Of a stretch of DNA of 64,000 bases, positions 34,566 to 47,596 are shown piece after piece (position 1 is the first letter of the stretch; every line of letters starts with the position of its first letter). A program made the translations under genes and the position numbers. The DNA is taken from contig JAHLMK010000007.1 in assembly GCA_019915135.1 (NCBI GenBank), positions 1,488,001-1,552,000 of the forward strand, written 5' to 3'. Source of the stretch: Strobilurus pachycystidiatus (lineage: Eukaryota > Basidiomycota > Agaricomycetes > Agaricales > Physalacriaceae). The notes under the pieces were generated by a model. It saw only the letters and a list, made by a program, of their open reading frames with translations. It was not told where the DNA came from and ran no database searches.

Positions 34566-36876
34566 TTAACCAAGGTATGCAAAAGACACAGCTCCATACA
34601 ATCCGTCTTCCCGTCCTAGCATTCCATACCCACGCAAAATCTGATAGCAAGATCATGTAAGGCTATGCGTACAAATGGAGACAGAATAGGACTTACTTCC
34701 ATCTTGCGAGCGTGCCAACCAACGCCACTACTTACGTTCCCATTGGCATCGGACAATTTTTCAAGTTCCAAGCGGAGAGGGTGCCCTGGTCGCAGCTCCC
34801 TCGCGAGGACGCTCTGTGCACCGGTGGCAATCCATCCGCAGGCTGTGTCAACGTACCAGCCCCTGCCGCCTTTGCTTCGGACCGTCTTCCAGCCATTCGC
34901 ACCCGCACCTAGTCCTGCGAGCATAGCCGTCGACAATTCGATTACGCGTAGCTTCGTCGGGGCCGATTTCGACTCCGCGTTCAACAGCGACAGGCTAAAG
35001 GAAAAGGGAGGACAGCACAAAGGTCGTATGATGGTAGAATGCAGGGCGATGCACGAGTGAGTCGAACCCGTGCTAGGCGTCGGGAGTGCACCGCCAATCC
35101 GCATCCCACAGCTCAGCTCCGGGCAAGTATTCAGCAATGTAAGAACCTCTACATTGATAGTCTTCATCTCGAGGAAGTCGGCAACGGCTCGAATGGGTAA
35201 ATCAGGAATGTAGGAAAGGCCCAACGATCGCAGCCGGTGCTGTGGCGGGCAGACACGAAGCACTTCTTCGGTAATTGGGGAACTCGACAAATCGAGGTAG
35301 AGAAGTTGCCCTTTGACGAAGCAAGGCGCCTCTGAGACAATCCTCTGTAAATCCTCTTCGGATAGAGGCGAGGAGAAGGTCAGATCGCCGTACAGATTGA
35401 GTTCGGTGATTTCGCTCGTCACGGCTGATTCGACAAGGAAGACGCGAATGCTTTCTCCTGTGAGACGAACGCATCGAGCGAGGGCAAGAGATTTGAGACG
35501 AACGGTAGAGGAGTTACCCAGCTCGGTCAATAACTCTGGACTGGCACGGGTGCCGGAAAGGTCAAGGTGTGTAAGCGAGGGGAAGGCGAGGACAAAAGAC
35601 GTTAAGAGGTGAGGCAAGAGTGACTTGACGCCACGAAGACCTAGCCGTTGAAGGCCTGGGAAAATCAGCGGTTCTTCCGCACGACTCCGTCTCGCGTCGT
35701 CCCCTTCATTAACGTCAGCGGAGATGAGATTGCTTGTGATGAATTCGGTGAGGGCGCTAACGAAGACAGGACTCACGCAACCAGTGAGGTCCACGGCTTC
35801 AAGATCCAAGCACTGGCGTCGCCTCTCTCGATCCTCCTCCTCCTGGTCGCTGATGTCAACCAAAGAGCGACCCCTGGAAGATCTGCCTCGCCCACGTGAA
35901 GGCGCGCCACGAAGAAACAATTCATTGAGTACTGGATACGTCAAGGCACCGTCCATGTATTCCGTAGCACCGAACGTGATCAGATTCGGCATTTCCTTTG
36001 ATGTCACAAGTCAGTACACCTCGTCATAAGGAGTTGCGATTCGGACACCGACCTTCAAGATGGCCTCGACACGACCCCCGGTGACGAAGCGGCTGTTCAC
36101 ACCCTCTTCGACAGAGCGACGCATGCCAATGGTCCGGAAGTGATTGAAATCGAGATGGCGGATAAATCGCCCAGGCCGAGTGTCTTGTGGCGTGGGCACT
36201 GACATAGGTTAGCCTCATGAACGAGAGTGAATAAAACAGGTTATTCACCATAGACTGCCGGATGCCGACTTTCCATGACGCCTTGGATCGCGTCGCTGAT
36301 GGACCGCACCAGTTCCCAGCGGGCGGGGCTCTTGCTCTTATGCCGAAAACGCCGAGGACTGGGTTCGCGCGACGCCATGGGAGATAGTAGGTCCGGTGAG
36401 ATCGATTCATCTGGCATGTTGAGTGACTGGAGGATGCTCTCTCGTAAGGACTTGGCGGTCTCTGCGTCTCCCCGGTTGACAGTAGACGCGATGGCTATTT
36501 CTGCAGCAGCCTTGACCGTCCTCTCCATGACCTGATCCACCGTCTCCTCATTGTACTCCCAAGCAATCTCATCTACGAGGGAGAGCCATCCACGGGGAAG
36601 CCGTACTTCGAGGTTTCGCCAGAGCCAAGGCTTTGCGGCGTCATACCAGTTGTGGTTGACGAGGCATAGGTTTTTGAATGTGTGTCTGGTAAGGGGCTCG
36701 GACCAGTTGGCAGAGGGAAAGGAAGATGGGAAGCCTGTGGGTGTGCCGTTCTCGGTGAGGATGAGAGGATCCAAGGAAGGTACAGTGGGTTGAAGCGAGG
36801 CGGAGTAGATGTGCGCGCAGATGCGAGTAAGGAGCTCGGGAGGGAATTGGGAGCTAGAATCTATGGATGTAGACAT
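34566..36876 (-). CDS. F-box-like / leucine-rich-repeat protein
   Basis: Starts MSTSIDSSSQFPPELLTRIC, an F-box-like helix, followed by FKNLCLVNHNWYDAAKPWLW, the typical F-box pattern of fungal proteins. A long middle exon carries irregular leucine-rich repeats such as LQRLGLRGVKSLLPHLL, FPSLTHLDLSGTRASPELL and LRSLGLSYIPDLPIRA. The last exon adds ILRGYGMLGREDGLYGAV before the stop at 34566. About 700 residues in four or five exons. F-box/LRR proteins recruit substrates to SCF ubiquitin ligases; the substrate here is unknown. A basic-acidic low-complexity stretch (RGRGRSSRGRSLVDISDQEE) precedes the LRR part. Confidence 0.75.
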
Positions 36877-37666
36877 TAAAAGAGGTCAAAGACGCGAAAG
36901 CAATATCGAAAGCGGAGCAAGATGTAGCAAATTGGAAAGAAGGGGCCCGAAAGCAAGACCCGGATGACTGGGGTGAAACCTTCGTCGGCCTTTAAAGTAT
37001 AAAAATGAGTCATCACGTGGAGGCAACATTACGCCAATTTATGGCGAGTTATGATCGGAAGCTTGGCGATCTCCAGTAACATAAGAATGAACGTGGCGGA
37101 GCTGGGTCACAGGATGGTTACTTGCAAGCGACCCGCTAATCACCCCCGTGGCATTCGAGTGTCTAGTAATTCGCGCGGGGTTCCTTTCCGTTCGGTGCTA
37201 AGACTTGCCCCCCATTGTACAAGGCGGCAGTTATGCCTTGACTTGGTAGGAGGGGACCCTTTAGGTCGACGCGCGTGACCTGGGAGCTGTAACATTGAGA
37301 ACTTAATAGAAGCATGGGGACATCGTAAACAAAAATACCTGGACCTCCATTCGTGCTCCTGCCGCTGGAATTGAGTCAGGTCCTTGGGGACCGACACCAT
37401 TTGACGCCATTCTGGACGAGGATCTCTACCCATCGTTGTTTACGCATTGAAGGGACCCTTGAATCGAGACACAAGACGAATGTGCGCAGGGGTCAACTGA
37501 GGACGCGCAGGTGACCGGCCGCGGTAGGCTATTTGAACATTAATGGAACATCGCACGTAACAAGCGAGCGGCAAACAAAAGACCGCACGCACGTTGGGAG
37601 CTTCAAGGAGGTCAAAGTAATTAGGAAGTATAGAATTATCACGCGTTCGAGGTTACAATGCAATGG
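36877..37666. other. Intergenic, no gene seen
   Basis: About 790 bp between the F-box/LRR gene start and the ERG28 stop. Only short open frames without family motifs occur here. Confidence 0.5.
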
Positions 37667-38201
37667 CTAAGACTTGACATAGAAGTCGTATTGGTTGAAC
37701 ATCCAGACAAGAGAGACGGCTGTATTCGGGTAGGTATATGCACACGATTCGCAATTCAGCACGTACTTGACACAATAACAGGACTGATGGATCCCGCGTT
37801 GATGGAGGTGGACTTAAAGATGAAAAACTCGGAGGAGAAGTGACCGAAGGCGATGAGGTACGTGAGAAAGGCCAGGTCATACACGCTGTGGAATATTGGT
37901 CGCTAGGGATTGACACGCAGGGAAGACGCACTGTTTTTCGTTAATGTTGTACGCTGCGTAGAGACGGACGACGGCGGACGTTAATGTCCAGACGGCAAAC
38001 GTACGCGCTTGCAGGGCAGTCACTGCAGCGTGTTTCCGTTAATCACCAACGGAAGTACCTGACCTCGCGACGAACCTGGAACTCGAGCGTACACCCTCTG
38101 TGTGAGCTTTGTGGTCACCAAATTTTGAACCGAATTGAACAAGGCCGTCGCGGCTATGAAAAGTTGCCATTTTGGCAGCCATCCTGCAGCCTGCGGCAAA
38201 T
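37667..38201 (-). CDS. ERG28: ERG28, ergosterol biosynthesis scaffold (5' end unresolved)
   Basis: Four exons read LPQAAGWLPKWQLFIAATAL, FNSVQNLVTTKLTQRVYARV, VTALQARTFAVWTLTSAVVR, VYDLAFLTYLIAFGHFSSEF and VSLVWMFNQYDFYVKS, the full Erg28 pattern with four membrane helices. Erg28 is an ER membrane protein that tethers the C-4 demethylation enzymes (Erg25, Erg26, Erg27). Intron positions: after YARVP, after INEK, and after PVIVST. The frame at the 5' side continues upstream without any ATG for more than 80 codons, and an acceptor ctctag ends at 38202, so the start codon must sit in an upstream exon, possibly very short, that I could not place. The stop is at 37667. Confidence 0.9.
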
Positions 38202-39109
38202 CTAGAGGAGTGGTTATCAAGTCTGTTGCAGAAGGCCACAGAAAGTCGCACAGGGAGAGAGGAACTCTAGCATTTTGACGCGACAAGATGGAAGCAAAAA
38301 GGAAGGCTGTCGTAAACAAGTTTGGTAACCCCGGCCCGCGGCACTTGCCATCACTCGTTGACTCTGAGTCTCTTGACGCCTGCTTGACGCCAGGCTGTCT
38401 CAAAGTTGTCTCAAGCGCCCGAAAGACAGACCTCGTGTACTGTTGAAAATGCTTTCAGGCTTGCTCTTATTACCTTTGACTCAAGGCATTCGGGATTTCA
38501 TTCTGGGAGTCCGCACTGATGTTCAAGGAGAGTTAGACTGGTCAACGACTTCTCGGTATATGTTCTCAGCAATATATCCAGACATACAGTACTGACAGTC
38601 GTGTTCAGATATCTTCCATTACTAAGTAGCAGCAGCACAGTCTTGGCGCTTAACATGACAGAAGAACAGCCAATCCAGAGCGAGGTCAATCGAGAAGCGT
38701 ATACTAGCGAGCCGCACAGTATAGAGGGCCACTGAGGATGGCAGCCACCGGGCTGCGGGAGCTGCGGGAAAGTGAATTGAAATACACCAGGACCGTGACT
38801 TGTCGGCGTTGGAAATGATTAGAATAATAATTTGGGTCCGTGCCGCGCCGGTTTGCATGACTGGTAGTACCTCCCTTGATTACTGCAGCTGTACGATGTA
38901 AATCTTCCGTACGTTGGTGTATTGTGTAAGAGCAAGAATTGAATGGAAGAGCTCAAGGGTGAGGAGGTCTAGAGTGGCCATGTTTCGAAAAAGCAGAGCA
39001 GCTTATGTGCTCTTATGTGACAAGCTCGCTCTGTCAGCGTCACAGGTGTGACTGTATCCGTCAAGCTCTTGTCAAGGCGGTCTTTTTAGAGTATCAGCTT
39101 GTCGCAGCG
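38202..39109. other. Divergent promoter region of ERG28 and the disordered protein
   Basis: About 900 bp. It must contain the first exon of ERG28 on the minus strand. Several short open frames occur but none is recognisable. Confidence 0.45.
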
Positions 39110-42100
39110 ATGGACCTCTCGTCGACGTTGGCAGCGCCGAGCAAGGAGAGGACCCCGTCACTGCGCTCGGTGGGCAGCAACTCCAGCATAGCCAGCGCCG
39201 TCTCGCTCACGCGGCGCCCACGAACCACCCGAACGCGCTCCAGGACGGTCACAGGAGGTCAACCAGATAGCGCCTCGCTTCGCAGCGTCGCAGCCGAGAA
39301 CAGCTACTTTGCGAAACCGCTTGCCGCCGAGCCAGAAGACGTGCCGCCGCGGTCCAGTCCGATGCCCTCTTCGCTCCCACAACGGCCTGCAACCGCAGAC
39401 GCACACAGCACGCCGATGCTCTACGAACAAGACTTGGTAGCATCGCGGATATCAGAAGTACGTGTCTCTTCTGTATGCGCACTCTGAAATGAACACGGCC
39501 TGCAGGGAGAGCTCGCCAAGCAAACTTCGCTGCCGGTCGCCGCGTCGTCCAAGGCTCCCGCGACCACGGCCACATTCGTCGTCCCAATCCACGATGGCTC
39601 TGCCAATGTCCGCGACTCCATGCTGTCCAACACGTCCAACTTCAGCCAGCAGTCCGCCGTGTCGTCTGCCCTCTATCCACAGTCCACTTCCACCGCGTCC
39701 GGGACGGATTCTCCACCGTCTCCGCGCTCGATTGTCGACCCCGACGGTGACATGGACGTTCCCATCATGGACGACCTGCAGGAGTATGACGGAGACGATG
39801 TCTCATATCGTCTCCGGCTTCTGGTCAAGAACAACTACTTCCTTCCCCCGGCCCATTCCAAGCCATCACCCTCCGATTTCGCTGCGGCCCCGACTCTCAA
39901 CAGAAAGCCCAACGCACCCAGCTTCTTTGACATGTTCCGTGGAAAGACCAAATCGAAACCCGCAACTCCCGTGGGTCCTTCTCCGCCACTTGATATCACC
40001 GCACCTGCCCTCCGAACTCCGTCGGACAACACTAGCAACCAGGCATTCATTCAGCCGCGCAATTCTACAAATGCGCAGCATCCGATACATCCCTCCTCGG
40101 TGCAGGATCGGTCGGGTCGGGTCGTCGTTGTCCGGGAGAAAATGGCAGACTTGGCTGGGGCTGCAAAGCAGGCAGAGCAGGAGATGAAGACTCGTGGTGG
40201 ACGTCAGGGCTCTCAGCGAGGGCAACAGGATGTCTTCGACGATGTGATTGACCCCACAGATGCAGTCGACCTACCTCCGCCATCGTCAAAGTATCCATTT
40301 GCAGTGCAGGCTTCGGCTCTTCACGGTCTCGGAGTAAAAGATTCTGTCGGTGCCGCCTTGCTGGCAGACAGGCTTCCCCCGCCCACAAGTCCGGGTATCC
40401 TAGATCCCGATGACGATTGGAGGAGAGCCTTGTTGAAGGCAGCTGTTGGCCACTCTCTGGATAACCTGCGAGGGGACGCTACGCCAACTTCTCCGTTGTC
40501 GTACATGACCTCGTCTCCCACGCCACCGCCACTTCATTCCATAGGTCAGCGCATCATCAATCGTCCTATCGTGCCAGACAACGCAAGTTTGAACCTGTCA
40601 CCCTCCCCACTTCCCTTCGTACGGGATACTGCTGGTCGGGCCCGCGGTCTTTCGAGTCCAGAGCCTCAGACTGAACTCAGCTACATTCCTACGAGGGCAG
40701 AGACACCACTCACTCCTTTGACTCCACTTTCACCACCACCTCGTCGAATCATCAATCCCCTCTACTCCCTATCTCAGACCGATTTGGGCACCTCACATCC
40801 CCCAAGTCACCCTCCTCGCCATCCGTCACCCCTGCCCTCGATGTCGCCAGGTCTTCGTAGATCAACCTCGTCGCCAGGGCTCCACTATGCGGCGCCTACG
40901 ACACTGACTCCTCCGCCGTTACCTGTGGATATGCAGAGGCTACAAGATCTGGCCCCTCGGGCGAGCTCGTCCTTCGATACAAACCGGGAACATGCCGCTG
41001 ACAGCATACACACCGAATCTATCTATTCGGAGGATGATGTAGGTAGCATTGACGCCTACTCGACAACCCTGTCGTACTACTCTCAACCATCACCCACTGC
41101 CTCTGCTTTCCAAGATGCAATCATTGGTTCGCCGAGTGGGTCCTCGGGTACGACTTCTCAACCACTGTCTTTCAGGGACAGTAGTGAGATAGAACCTTCT
41201 GCTGTCGTTCGACATGATACCGTGTCTCCGCCACCTCCCCGCGCCTCGACCTCCACGCCTTCTACCGCCCTTACACCCCCTCCAAGAACATCGTCCTTAC
41301 AACACCGGGGCATATCTGCTCGCTTGGTACGGACTATGCCAACCAGTGAGGCGCCAGAGCGTACACCGTCCCTTGAAATTCTAGAACCTGCACCAATCAC
41401 ACCCCCATACAATACCGCCTCCTCAGGGACTCCTACGTCTACTCTCGCTGAGCGGCGCAATGGATCCGGTCCATTGTCGCTTCACATCCCATTGACAGTC
41501 GTCCCTCCGTCCATTCACTCAGCGCCCCCGCCTTCCTCACCACCCTCGTTCTTTGACAGCATTCAATCTCAGCCAAATGCCATGGATGATCTGGATTCGT
41601 CGTCAGATGAAAGTGAGGAAGAAGATGATGACACTGAGCAAACCATCGAGAGGCCAGTTCCCCAGGCTATGACCTCCCTACTACCTCCACCTCAACCACG
41701 GACTCGGAGAATTACTGGTGCTCGGGATTCCTTGATGCGACTGGGCAACCACTCGACGCCATATGTCGCGCGGCCATCCCTCCCGTTTGGTGTTCCTGAT
41801 CCGAAAGCACCGGTGGGTCACGCGCCTCAGACCCGACCTTTCTTCGCGGAGAAGTTGGCTGAGCGTGCTGGTCCCAGCAGTGGCACCTCTTCGTTCGACT
41901 TCTTCAAGTACGCAAATGAACATCCGCGCTCTGGTAGTCCACCCGGCCGCATGCTTAGTCCACCCGGCCAGCCGGCGATTGCGGATGAGAACGTCCAGGC
42001 CTGGCAGCACAAGAAACGGGATCAGGAATCGCTGAGACGACTGGATGGGCTGCTGATACAGCACATGGAGGCGGAAAAGGACACGCTAAAGCGCATCGCG

Positions 42101-42139
42101 TCGAACATTCAATCATCATCATCTAGCACCCAACCATAA
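39110..42139 (+). CDS. Large intrinsically disordered Ser/Pro-rich protein, 993 residues
   Basis: Two exons (39110-39457, 39506-42139), 993 residues. Almost the entire protein is Ser/Pro/Thr-rich with no recognisable folded domain. Short islands that may be conserved are DVSYRLRLLVKNNYFLPPAH and APSFFDMFRGKTKSKP near residues 200-260, PFAVQASALHGLGVKDSVGA further on, and a C-terminal coiled segment, QHKKRDQESLRRLDGLLIQH. An acidic patch (SSSDESEEEDDDTEQ) lies near residue 810. The many SP/TP sites suggest heavy phosphorylation. The FFDMF island could be a docking motif. Possible roles are cytoskeletal or signalling scaffolding, but the sequence does not show a function. Confidence 0.82.
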
Positions 42140-42830
42140 CACTTACTATACCTATAACATTTACATATACCGATTCCTGACATCCATACCCTCTATTGAC
42201 TAAGACTGTCTGTATCAATGTCTGTATATAGCCTTTCATTGTTCACGAATACAAAAAAACGCCCAAATGTATCAGGATCCGTGAGCAGACATGTACAACA
42301 CGCTACTGATTGACAGGCATGTGGCGTTTCTTCGGGGCTTGTATTATATCACATTGTATACGCCTTCGTTGCCTAGTCATTTCGCTGTATGGGAGGTCAA
42401 CTCCTGGACGCGTCTTCTAAGCTTCGAGGGGCTCCCGTATCTCTTTAGCAGTGTTGAATACTCGCTGGGGGTTCATATGATTGGATAGCAGACTTCACAG
42501 CCGGTCGCAACCGAATTAGCACCATCGCTAACGCCATACAATTTGTACAGCCTTCTATATTCCCTCTATTCGGGAGCGCTCGCACTCCGAGTCAGCCAGG
42601 AAAGGCCAGGAAACACTCAACCAGGTCCCCGTTCTTGATCGCAACGCCGGTGGTGGCAAAGTGGCGACGTCTTATCATGCAAATCCGTCAGCGCGTCAGT
42701 CGTGAGCGATCCGAAGACATCGCATAACATTAGAAAGCACCGGAATACGCGTGCAATTAAGAAACCTAGGCTTTAGCAATTCATACATAAGTTACAATGC
42801 TCAGCGCTCTCTCATCCTACATCATCAAGG
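42140..42830. other. Intergenic, no gene seen
   Basis: About 690 bp between the disordered protein and the regulator with two zinc clusters. Relatively AT-rich; nothing recognised. Confidence 0.5.
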
Positions 42831-45057
42831 ATGCCGAAGACCCACATAACACCTTGTACTAGTTGTAGGTGACTGACAAGTACTTCATTTGTCTCTTATT
42901 CCAACGTCTGACGACTGGTCTATAGGTCCCGGAAGGTGGTGGGTTGGCACCTCTCCTTTAGCTTTCACGACTAGAGACATTTCATACTTAGAAGTGTGAC
43001 GGTGCGCAACCCATCTGCGGCTCGTGCACGCGTGGGAGGAAATCCTCTCCATGTGAATATGTCGCTCTTCCCACTCCTTCGAAACACGACTTGCTGGATA
43101 AGGGAGCCGCGTGTTTACCCTGCAGGCGAGTCCCTCCATCGCGCGTCGATCCGGAGCCAATAAGTACTAATCGTCTCATTCTCCAGACGGAAGAAAAAGG
43201 TTCATTCTTGCCAGCACACCATTCGTACATCTAACACCCTGTCAGAAATGCGACGGACTTCGACCCTCTTGTGAGGCGTGCAAGGCAGCAAGCATGGAGA
43301 GTGGGTGTGTGTATGAGAGCAGGTCGGATCTCCTTGACCGTATCAGCAAGTTAGAGGCTCAATTACGGGTGTATGAGACCATAACGTCCACCAACGGAAT
43401 CTCCCGAAATATGGGCGCGTTGATATCCGCGCGTGCGGGCCCATCAGAGCCCGAGCACCTCTACGACTATACTTTGCCGTTGCCGCACGTCGTGCAATCT
43501 CAAATGGGCATGCGACTATCCCAGGACCTCGATGCAGATGTGATGTAAGTAACCTTCAAATTTCACACTCTAGCACCTCCAGTCGTACTCAATTGCCTAG
43601 TCGAAACATCGTCTACAATTTTCGCGCCCATCTTGGCATTTGCCTCGTCGACGACAAGATGGCTGTCTTGCGTTCTGGAAACATCAAGTCCGACGCCATA
43701 GACCCCGTTATCATACATGCTGCATATCTATGGGGTTACTTTCTTCAAGAAAACGACAACTATTTTAGGCCCATTGCCGAGTCTGTCGAGCTACAGAACA
43801 CTCTAGATTGTTTGAACAATGCTACTCGGTCCATGGAACCCACAGTCGCGCTTCAAGTGGGTATCTGAGATCCTTCGGACAGTCGTTCTACTTATCACGT
43901 CTGAAGGGGACACAGCTTGTAGCGAAGTATTATTTCCACAAACTGGATATCTACCAAGGGCGACAGTATCTCTTACGCGCAGCCCACATCGCACATCGAT
44001 ATGACCTCCACTTGCTGTCTTTAGCACGCTTCATACATAAGGATGCAGGCCGTACAGAAATGCTCCGTGCCGATGAGACCATCGGTGTACTGGGTCAACT
44101 CTTCTTGATGGACATTGCACAGAACCTCCTCTTGAATCATCCCTTGATCGTCTCAGAAAGTGACCTTCTCGAGCTGGGCGCTATTTCCGTACGTCTGTTG
44201 CTTGTTGCTTGTTTCTGGTAAGATGAGAATGATGACACGAGACAGGAATTCTACCCATACCTTGCCATCGATTCTTTCTGTGTGGTAGCGCGAACCCTAG
44301 CGATTTTTTATCATTGGCAGAGTAAACAGCTCTTGGGCAGGAGGGAGGTCAATCTCTGTCGGCCTATGTGTTCTCTATAAAGCACTCAATCTTTCTCCAA
44401 CCAGGCCATCTTCCTTGGTGACATTGGCACGGATCAACGGACTATCGCATTCTGGACTCAGATTGAGCGTATACATCAGCACTTGGCCCACATCAGGATT
44501 CGAGCCCTACAAACTGCAGTGAATTCTGCTGGCAACAATGCCAGGGCGCTTAAGATAGCTGAGATGGTGACGCTATCTATACTGATGGACCTGCACTTCG
44601 TGCTTGCGCCAACATCGCAGCACTCGCGTCAATCTGCTTTGGCCTCTGCATTGCGGGTTGTCGAGATTATTCGAACTCTCGAGGATCAGGATTACGTTCA
44701 TCTATGTCCCACTCTTTGTGTGAGTCACGCCGAGGGTATGTATTAGCCCCCGCTGATACAGTGATAACCCGCTTGTGTAGCTTCCATGGAGGTCTTGCGT
44801 CAACGTGTTTCAGTTCGAACTCGAGTCCCAGTCGCCTCTGTTTCCAAGGAATAACGTGCTTGCGATGTTGAAGTTGATCAAGGAAAACGCCCGTCTAGTA
44901 CTGCTGAAGCTTAGAATGTCCTTTCTTGATGATGAGCTGGGTCTCATTGACAATTTCGGAGGCCTGTACGTCGAACACGTCTAGTTCATTGGTATCGTTA
45001 CCTGACTGTAGCTGCGCTGTATCTCTGAAGTCGATGACCAACCAAGTCTTAGATTAA
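42831..45057 (+). CDS. Fungal transcription factor with two tandem Zn2Cys6 clusters
   Basis: Exons 42831-42868, 42926-42938 (13 nt), 42992-43125, 43187-43199 (13 nt) and 43246 onward. Cluster 1 spans residues 9-38: CTSCRSRKVKC, then CDGAQPICGSC and a last Cys at 38. Cluster 2 spans residues 58-87: CLPCRRKKKKC, then CDGLRPSCEAC and a last Cys at 87. Both have all six cysteines at canonical spacing (CX2CX6CX6CX2CX8C). A coiled coil follows cluster 2 (LLDRISKLEAQLRVYE), then a fungal regulator middle region (DPVIIHAAYLWGYFLQEND, YLLRAAHIAHRYDLHLLSLA). The intron before the second 13-nt exon starts with GC (gcgagt) and has a strong tactaat branch site. The C-terminus after 44,965 may be spliced (stop 45055) or unspliced (stop 44982). 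It converges on the SIT transporter. Confidence 0.85.
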
Positions 45058-45123
45058 ATATCATCAGCGAACGAATTGATACGGTAACTCTCCGTGATAC
45101 AGTAGCCTTCCGGCGGCCATCCA

Positions 45124-47596
45124 TCAAGCTTCGGATTTGTTCGTTGGGTTGCCAGCCAAATCTTCTTTGTCAACTGCGTTCTGCGCTGACCCAAGATAGA
45201 ATTCGGGCATGAAGAAGGAGATGGCAAGAGGAGCGACACTAACGCTAGCCGCGACGATGAGCATGATCTTCATGACATCGCCATAAGCGTTGATAACACC
45301 CTCTCTGATAGGTGTTCCGCGAGCATATGCAGTGGCCGTCCAAATGGACGCATATATCGCATCTCTGTCGGCTTGTGACATGAAAGGGAGATGCTGCGCA
45401 AGCTTCTCGGGCATGTTGTTGACCCAGATTGCACCAGCTGTGAAAAAGGCCCTTCAGATACCATACTGCAGTTGAAGAAAGATGGGTGCTTACCGACGGC
45501 ACTGCCAATGGCTCCCCCAATTTCCGTAATGAGCAGTACCATGGCAGAGGCAGTTGCGACGTCAATGTGTGGAACGCTGGCTTGGGCTGCGACGAGCGTT
45601 GTAACAGAAGCAATACCACCTCCCATACTCTGAATGATCTGCGTCCAGACGATCTCAGCGTCGGAGGCGTCGGCACCTCGCGAGTGTATCATAAGTCCGA
45701 CACCACTAGAGGGGCCCGTCAGCGGTGAAACTTGGAGCAGAAATATGCTTACAAGAGACGAATGCACAAGCCAACGATGAGCATCAACTACACTTGTCTT
45801 CAGTAAAACATCTCAGGGATAATGGGAGGAATCAACCTTGTAGCGATGAGTGTAACGCATGATGAATCCAGCGCAAATACCAAAGACAGTCAAGCCCACA
45901 GATTGGGTTAAGACGAAGTATGTGGTGTTTCTGGTGGTCCTACGAAGGGATCAGCACCCGAAACGCCGAAAGGGAGCCAGGTTTACCATGGTTTGACAAC
46001 AGTCACAAAGGAGTACAGATAGGTAAACGTGAGGTAAAAAGAGATCTGCAAGGTTTTTCAGCGAAACCTGGGGTGAAGTGACACTCTCAACTTACAAAGT
46101 CGAAGAAACCAATCAGACTAGCTCCTATAACACTCCTGTTCTTGAGGAACCGACCTGGGAACACCGGGAACTTCGCAAATTTGAACTCCCAAGGAGCAAT
46201 CAAAGGCAAGAGGACGCATCCGACCACTTCCATGGCGATCATAGATGCTGCACGAAATGAGCCCAATGAATACGTTCATAGAAGGTTTTAGAAGCGATGA
46301 ACGTACGGTTGTGCCATCTTCCCTTCGCCGTGTTGGAGAGTGTCAATGGCAGAAGAATCAATGATACACTCGTCCCGATGAGAACCAAGCCGATAACGTC
46401 GAGTTGTTGTATGAGGTCGTAGCATTTGGCAAAGAAACCCTTCGACTAGATAATCATGAGCGTCAGATCGATGCAGTAATGGTACAGGTACCTGATCCTG
46501 CTGTGTGGGAACCAAGCCCAACCTTTTGGCCTTGCGCTCGGCCCATACCAATGTGACAATGAGGGGCGCCAAAGAGGCAGGGATGAGGATGGCGAACATG
46601 CCATCTGTTGGAGAGTCAGCGATATGCACGCGTCTACTAGGCCACTCGACGTACACCCCCATCTCCACCCAACATGGTCGAGTACAGCCGCGCTGATATT
46701 GCTACCGATAAAGGCATTGATGACGAAGGGCAGGGAGGTTAGACCGGAAACGGCGCCACGCCATTCGAGAGTCGTGATATCGGCAATGATAATTTGCGTC
46801 AGCAGCTGGAGACCGGTATATCCACTGAAGGTGGGTTATAAGCGAAGCAGGAAAGAGCACGACAAGACGTACACAGCGTAGAGGATGATACCACCAGCGA
46901 CTGTCTGAATGTTGTGGGCTGATGCTATCACGATGTACCCTTGATATCATTTAGTCCCAACCGAAAACTGACGTTGTGTTGACAGCGAACCTAGAACATA
47001 GAAGACCACTACAAATGCATTGAGTTCTCGAATCGCTTTTGAAGGTGTATTGTTGATACTCACGGACGACAACGTATGCTGCACCTCTGGATTTGACATC
47101 GGCAAACTTTGCAATGGCTGGTTTCCCACACGCGACTGTTGGATGTCATGTAAGTCGCCGACTCGGAGAAGCTCGTGTGGCACGTACTAATGATGGATTG
47201 TGCGACCTCGAGGAACGTTTAACCGTGAGTAAATAATGACCATCGGTGTGAAAATACCTGGATAGTACTGATCAAACTGTGGTCCTTCAAGTCGCTCGCC
47301 GCCCAAGCTAGATAAGACCAAGTCGTCTGGGAGTCCAGGGAGTAAATGTAAGACGCCAATCCAAGGCTGGACGCGTTCCCTAAGCGTCCCAATCACTGAG
47401 TTTAGTGACGAACTCACCCAATGAAAAGGAACCATTTTGAGTATCTGCCATAAACCCTGTGAGTAGCCTTCACGACTGCAACACCGGCGTGCGCTTCGAT
47501 CTCGTCGCGCGAGCTGACGCGGAGAACAGGCACCCCATGGACTTCATCGCTACTGCTGCTGCTGCGGTGGCTTTTCGAGTCTTCTTTGGTGGCCAT
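45124..47596 (-). CDS. MFS transporter, siderophore-iron transporter (SIT) family
   Basis: Starts MATKEDSKSHRSSSSSDEVH at 47596 (CCATGG context) with a polar N-terminal tail, as is usual for SIT1/MirB proteins. Membrane segments include GYTGLQLLTQIIIADITTLE and AVSGLTSLPFVINAFIGSNI. After that comes the family marker GWRWGYGMFAILIPASLAPL. The C-terminal half has TLVAAQASVPHIDVATASAM, TEIGGAIGSAVAGAIW and the end SAQNAVDKEDLAGNPTNKSEA. About 600 residues with some fourteen predicted helices in many short exons. SIT transporters take up ferric siderophores by proton symport. Two Zn2Cys6 regulators flank it, which suggests local control. Confidence 0.9.

Noticed and set aside
38498..38858. Minus-strand frames upstream of ERG28 as possible ERG28 first exons
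   Set aside because: None gives an ATG that can be spliced in the correct phase to the acceptor at 38202, so the first exon was left unresolved rather than guessed.
39158..41460. Several antisense open frames of 90-120 codons across the disordered protein gene
   Set aside because: They are shadows produced by the codon bias of a long Ser/Pro-rich exon; none carries a recognisable motif.
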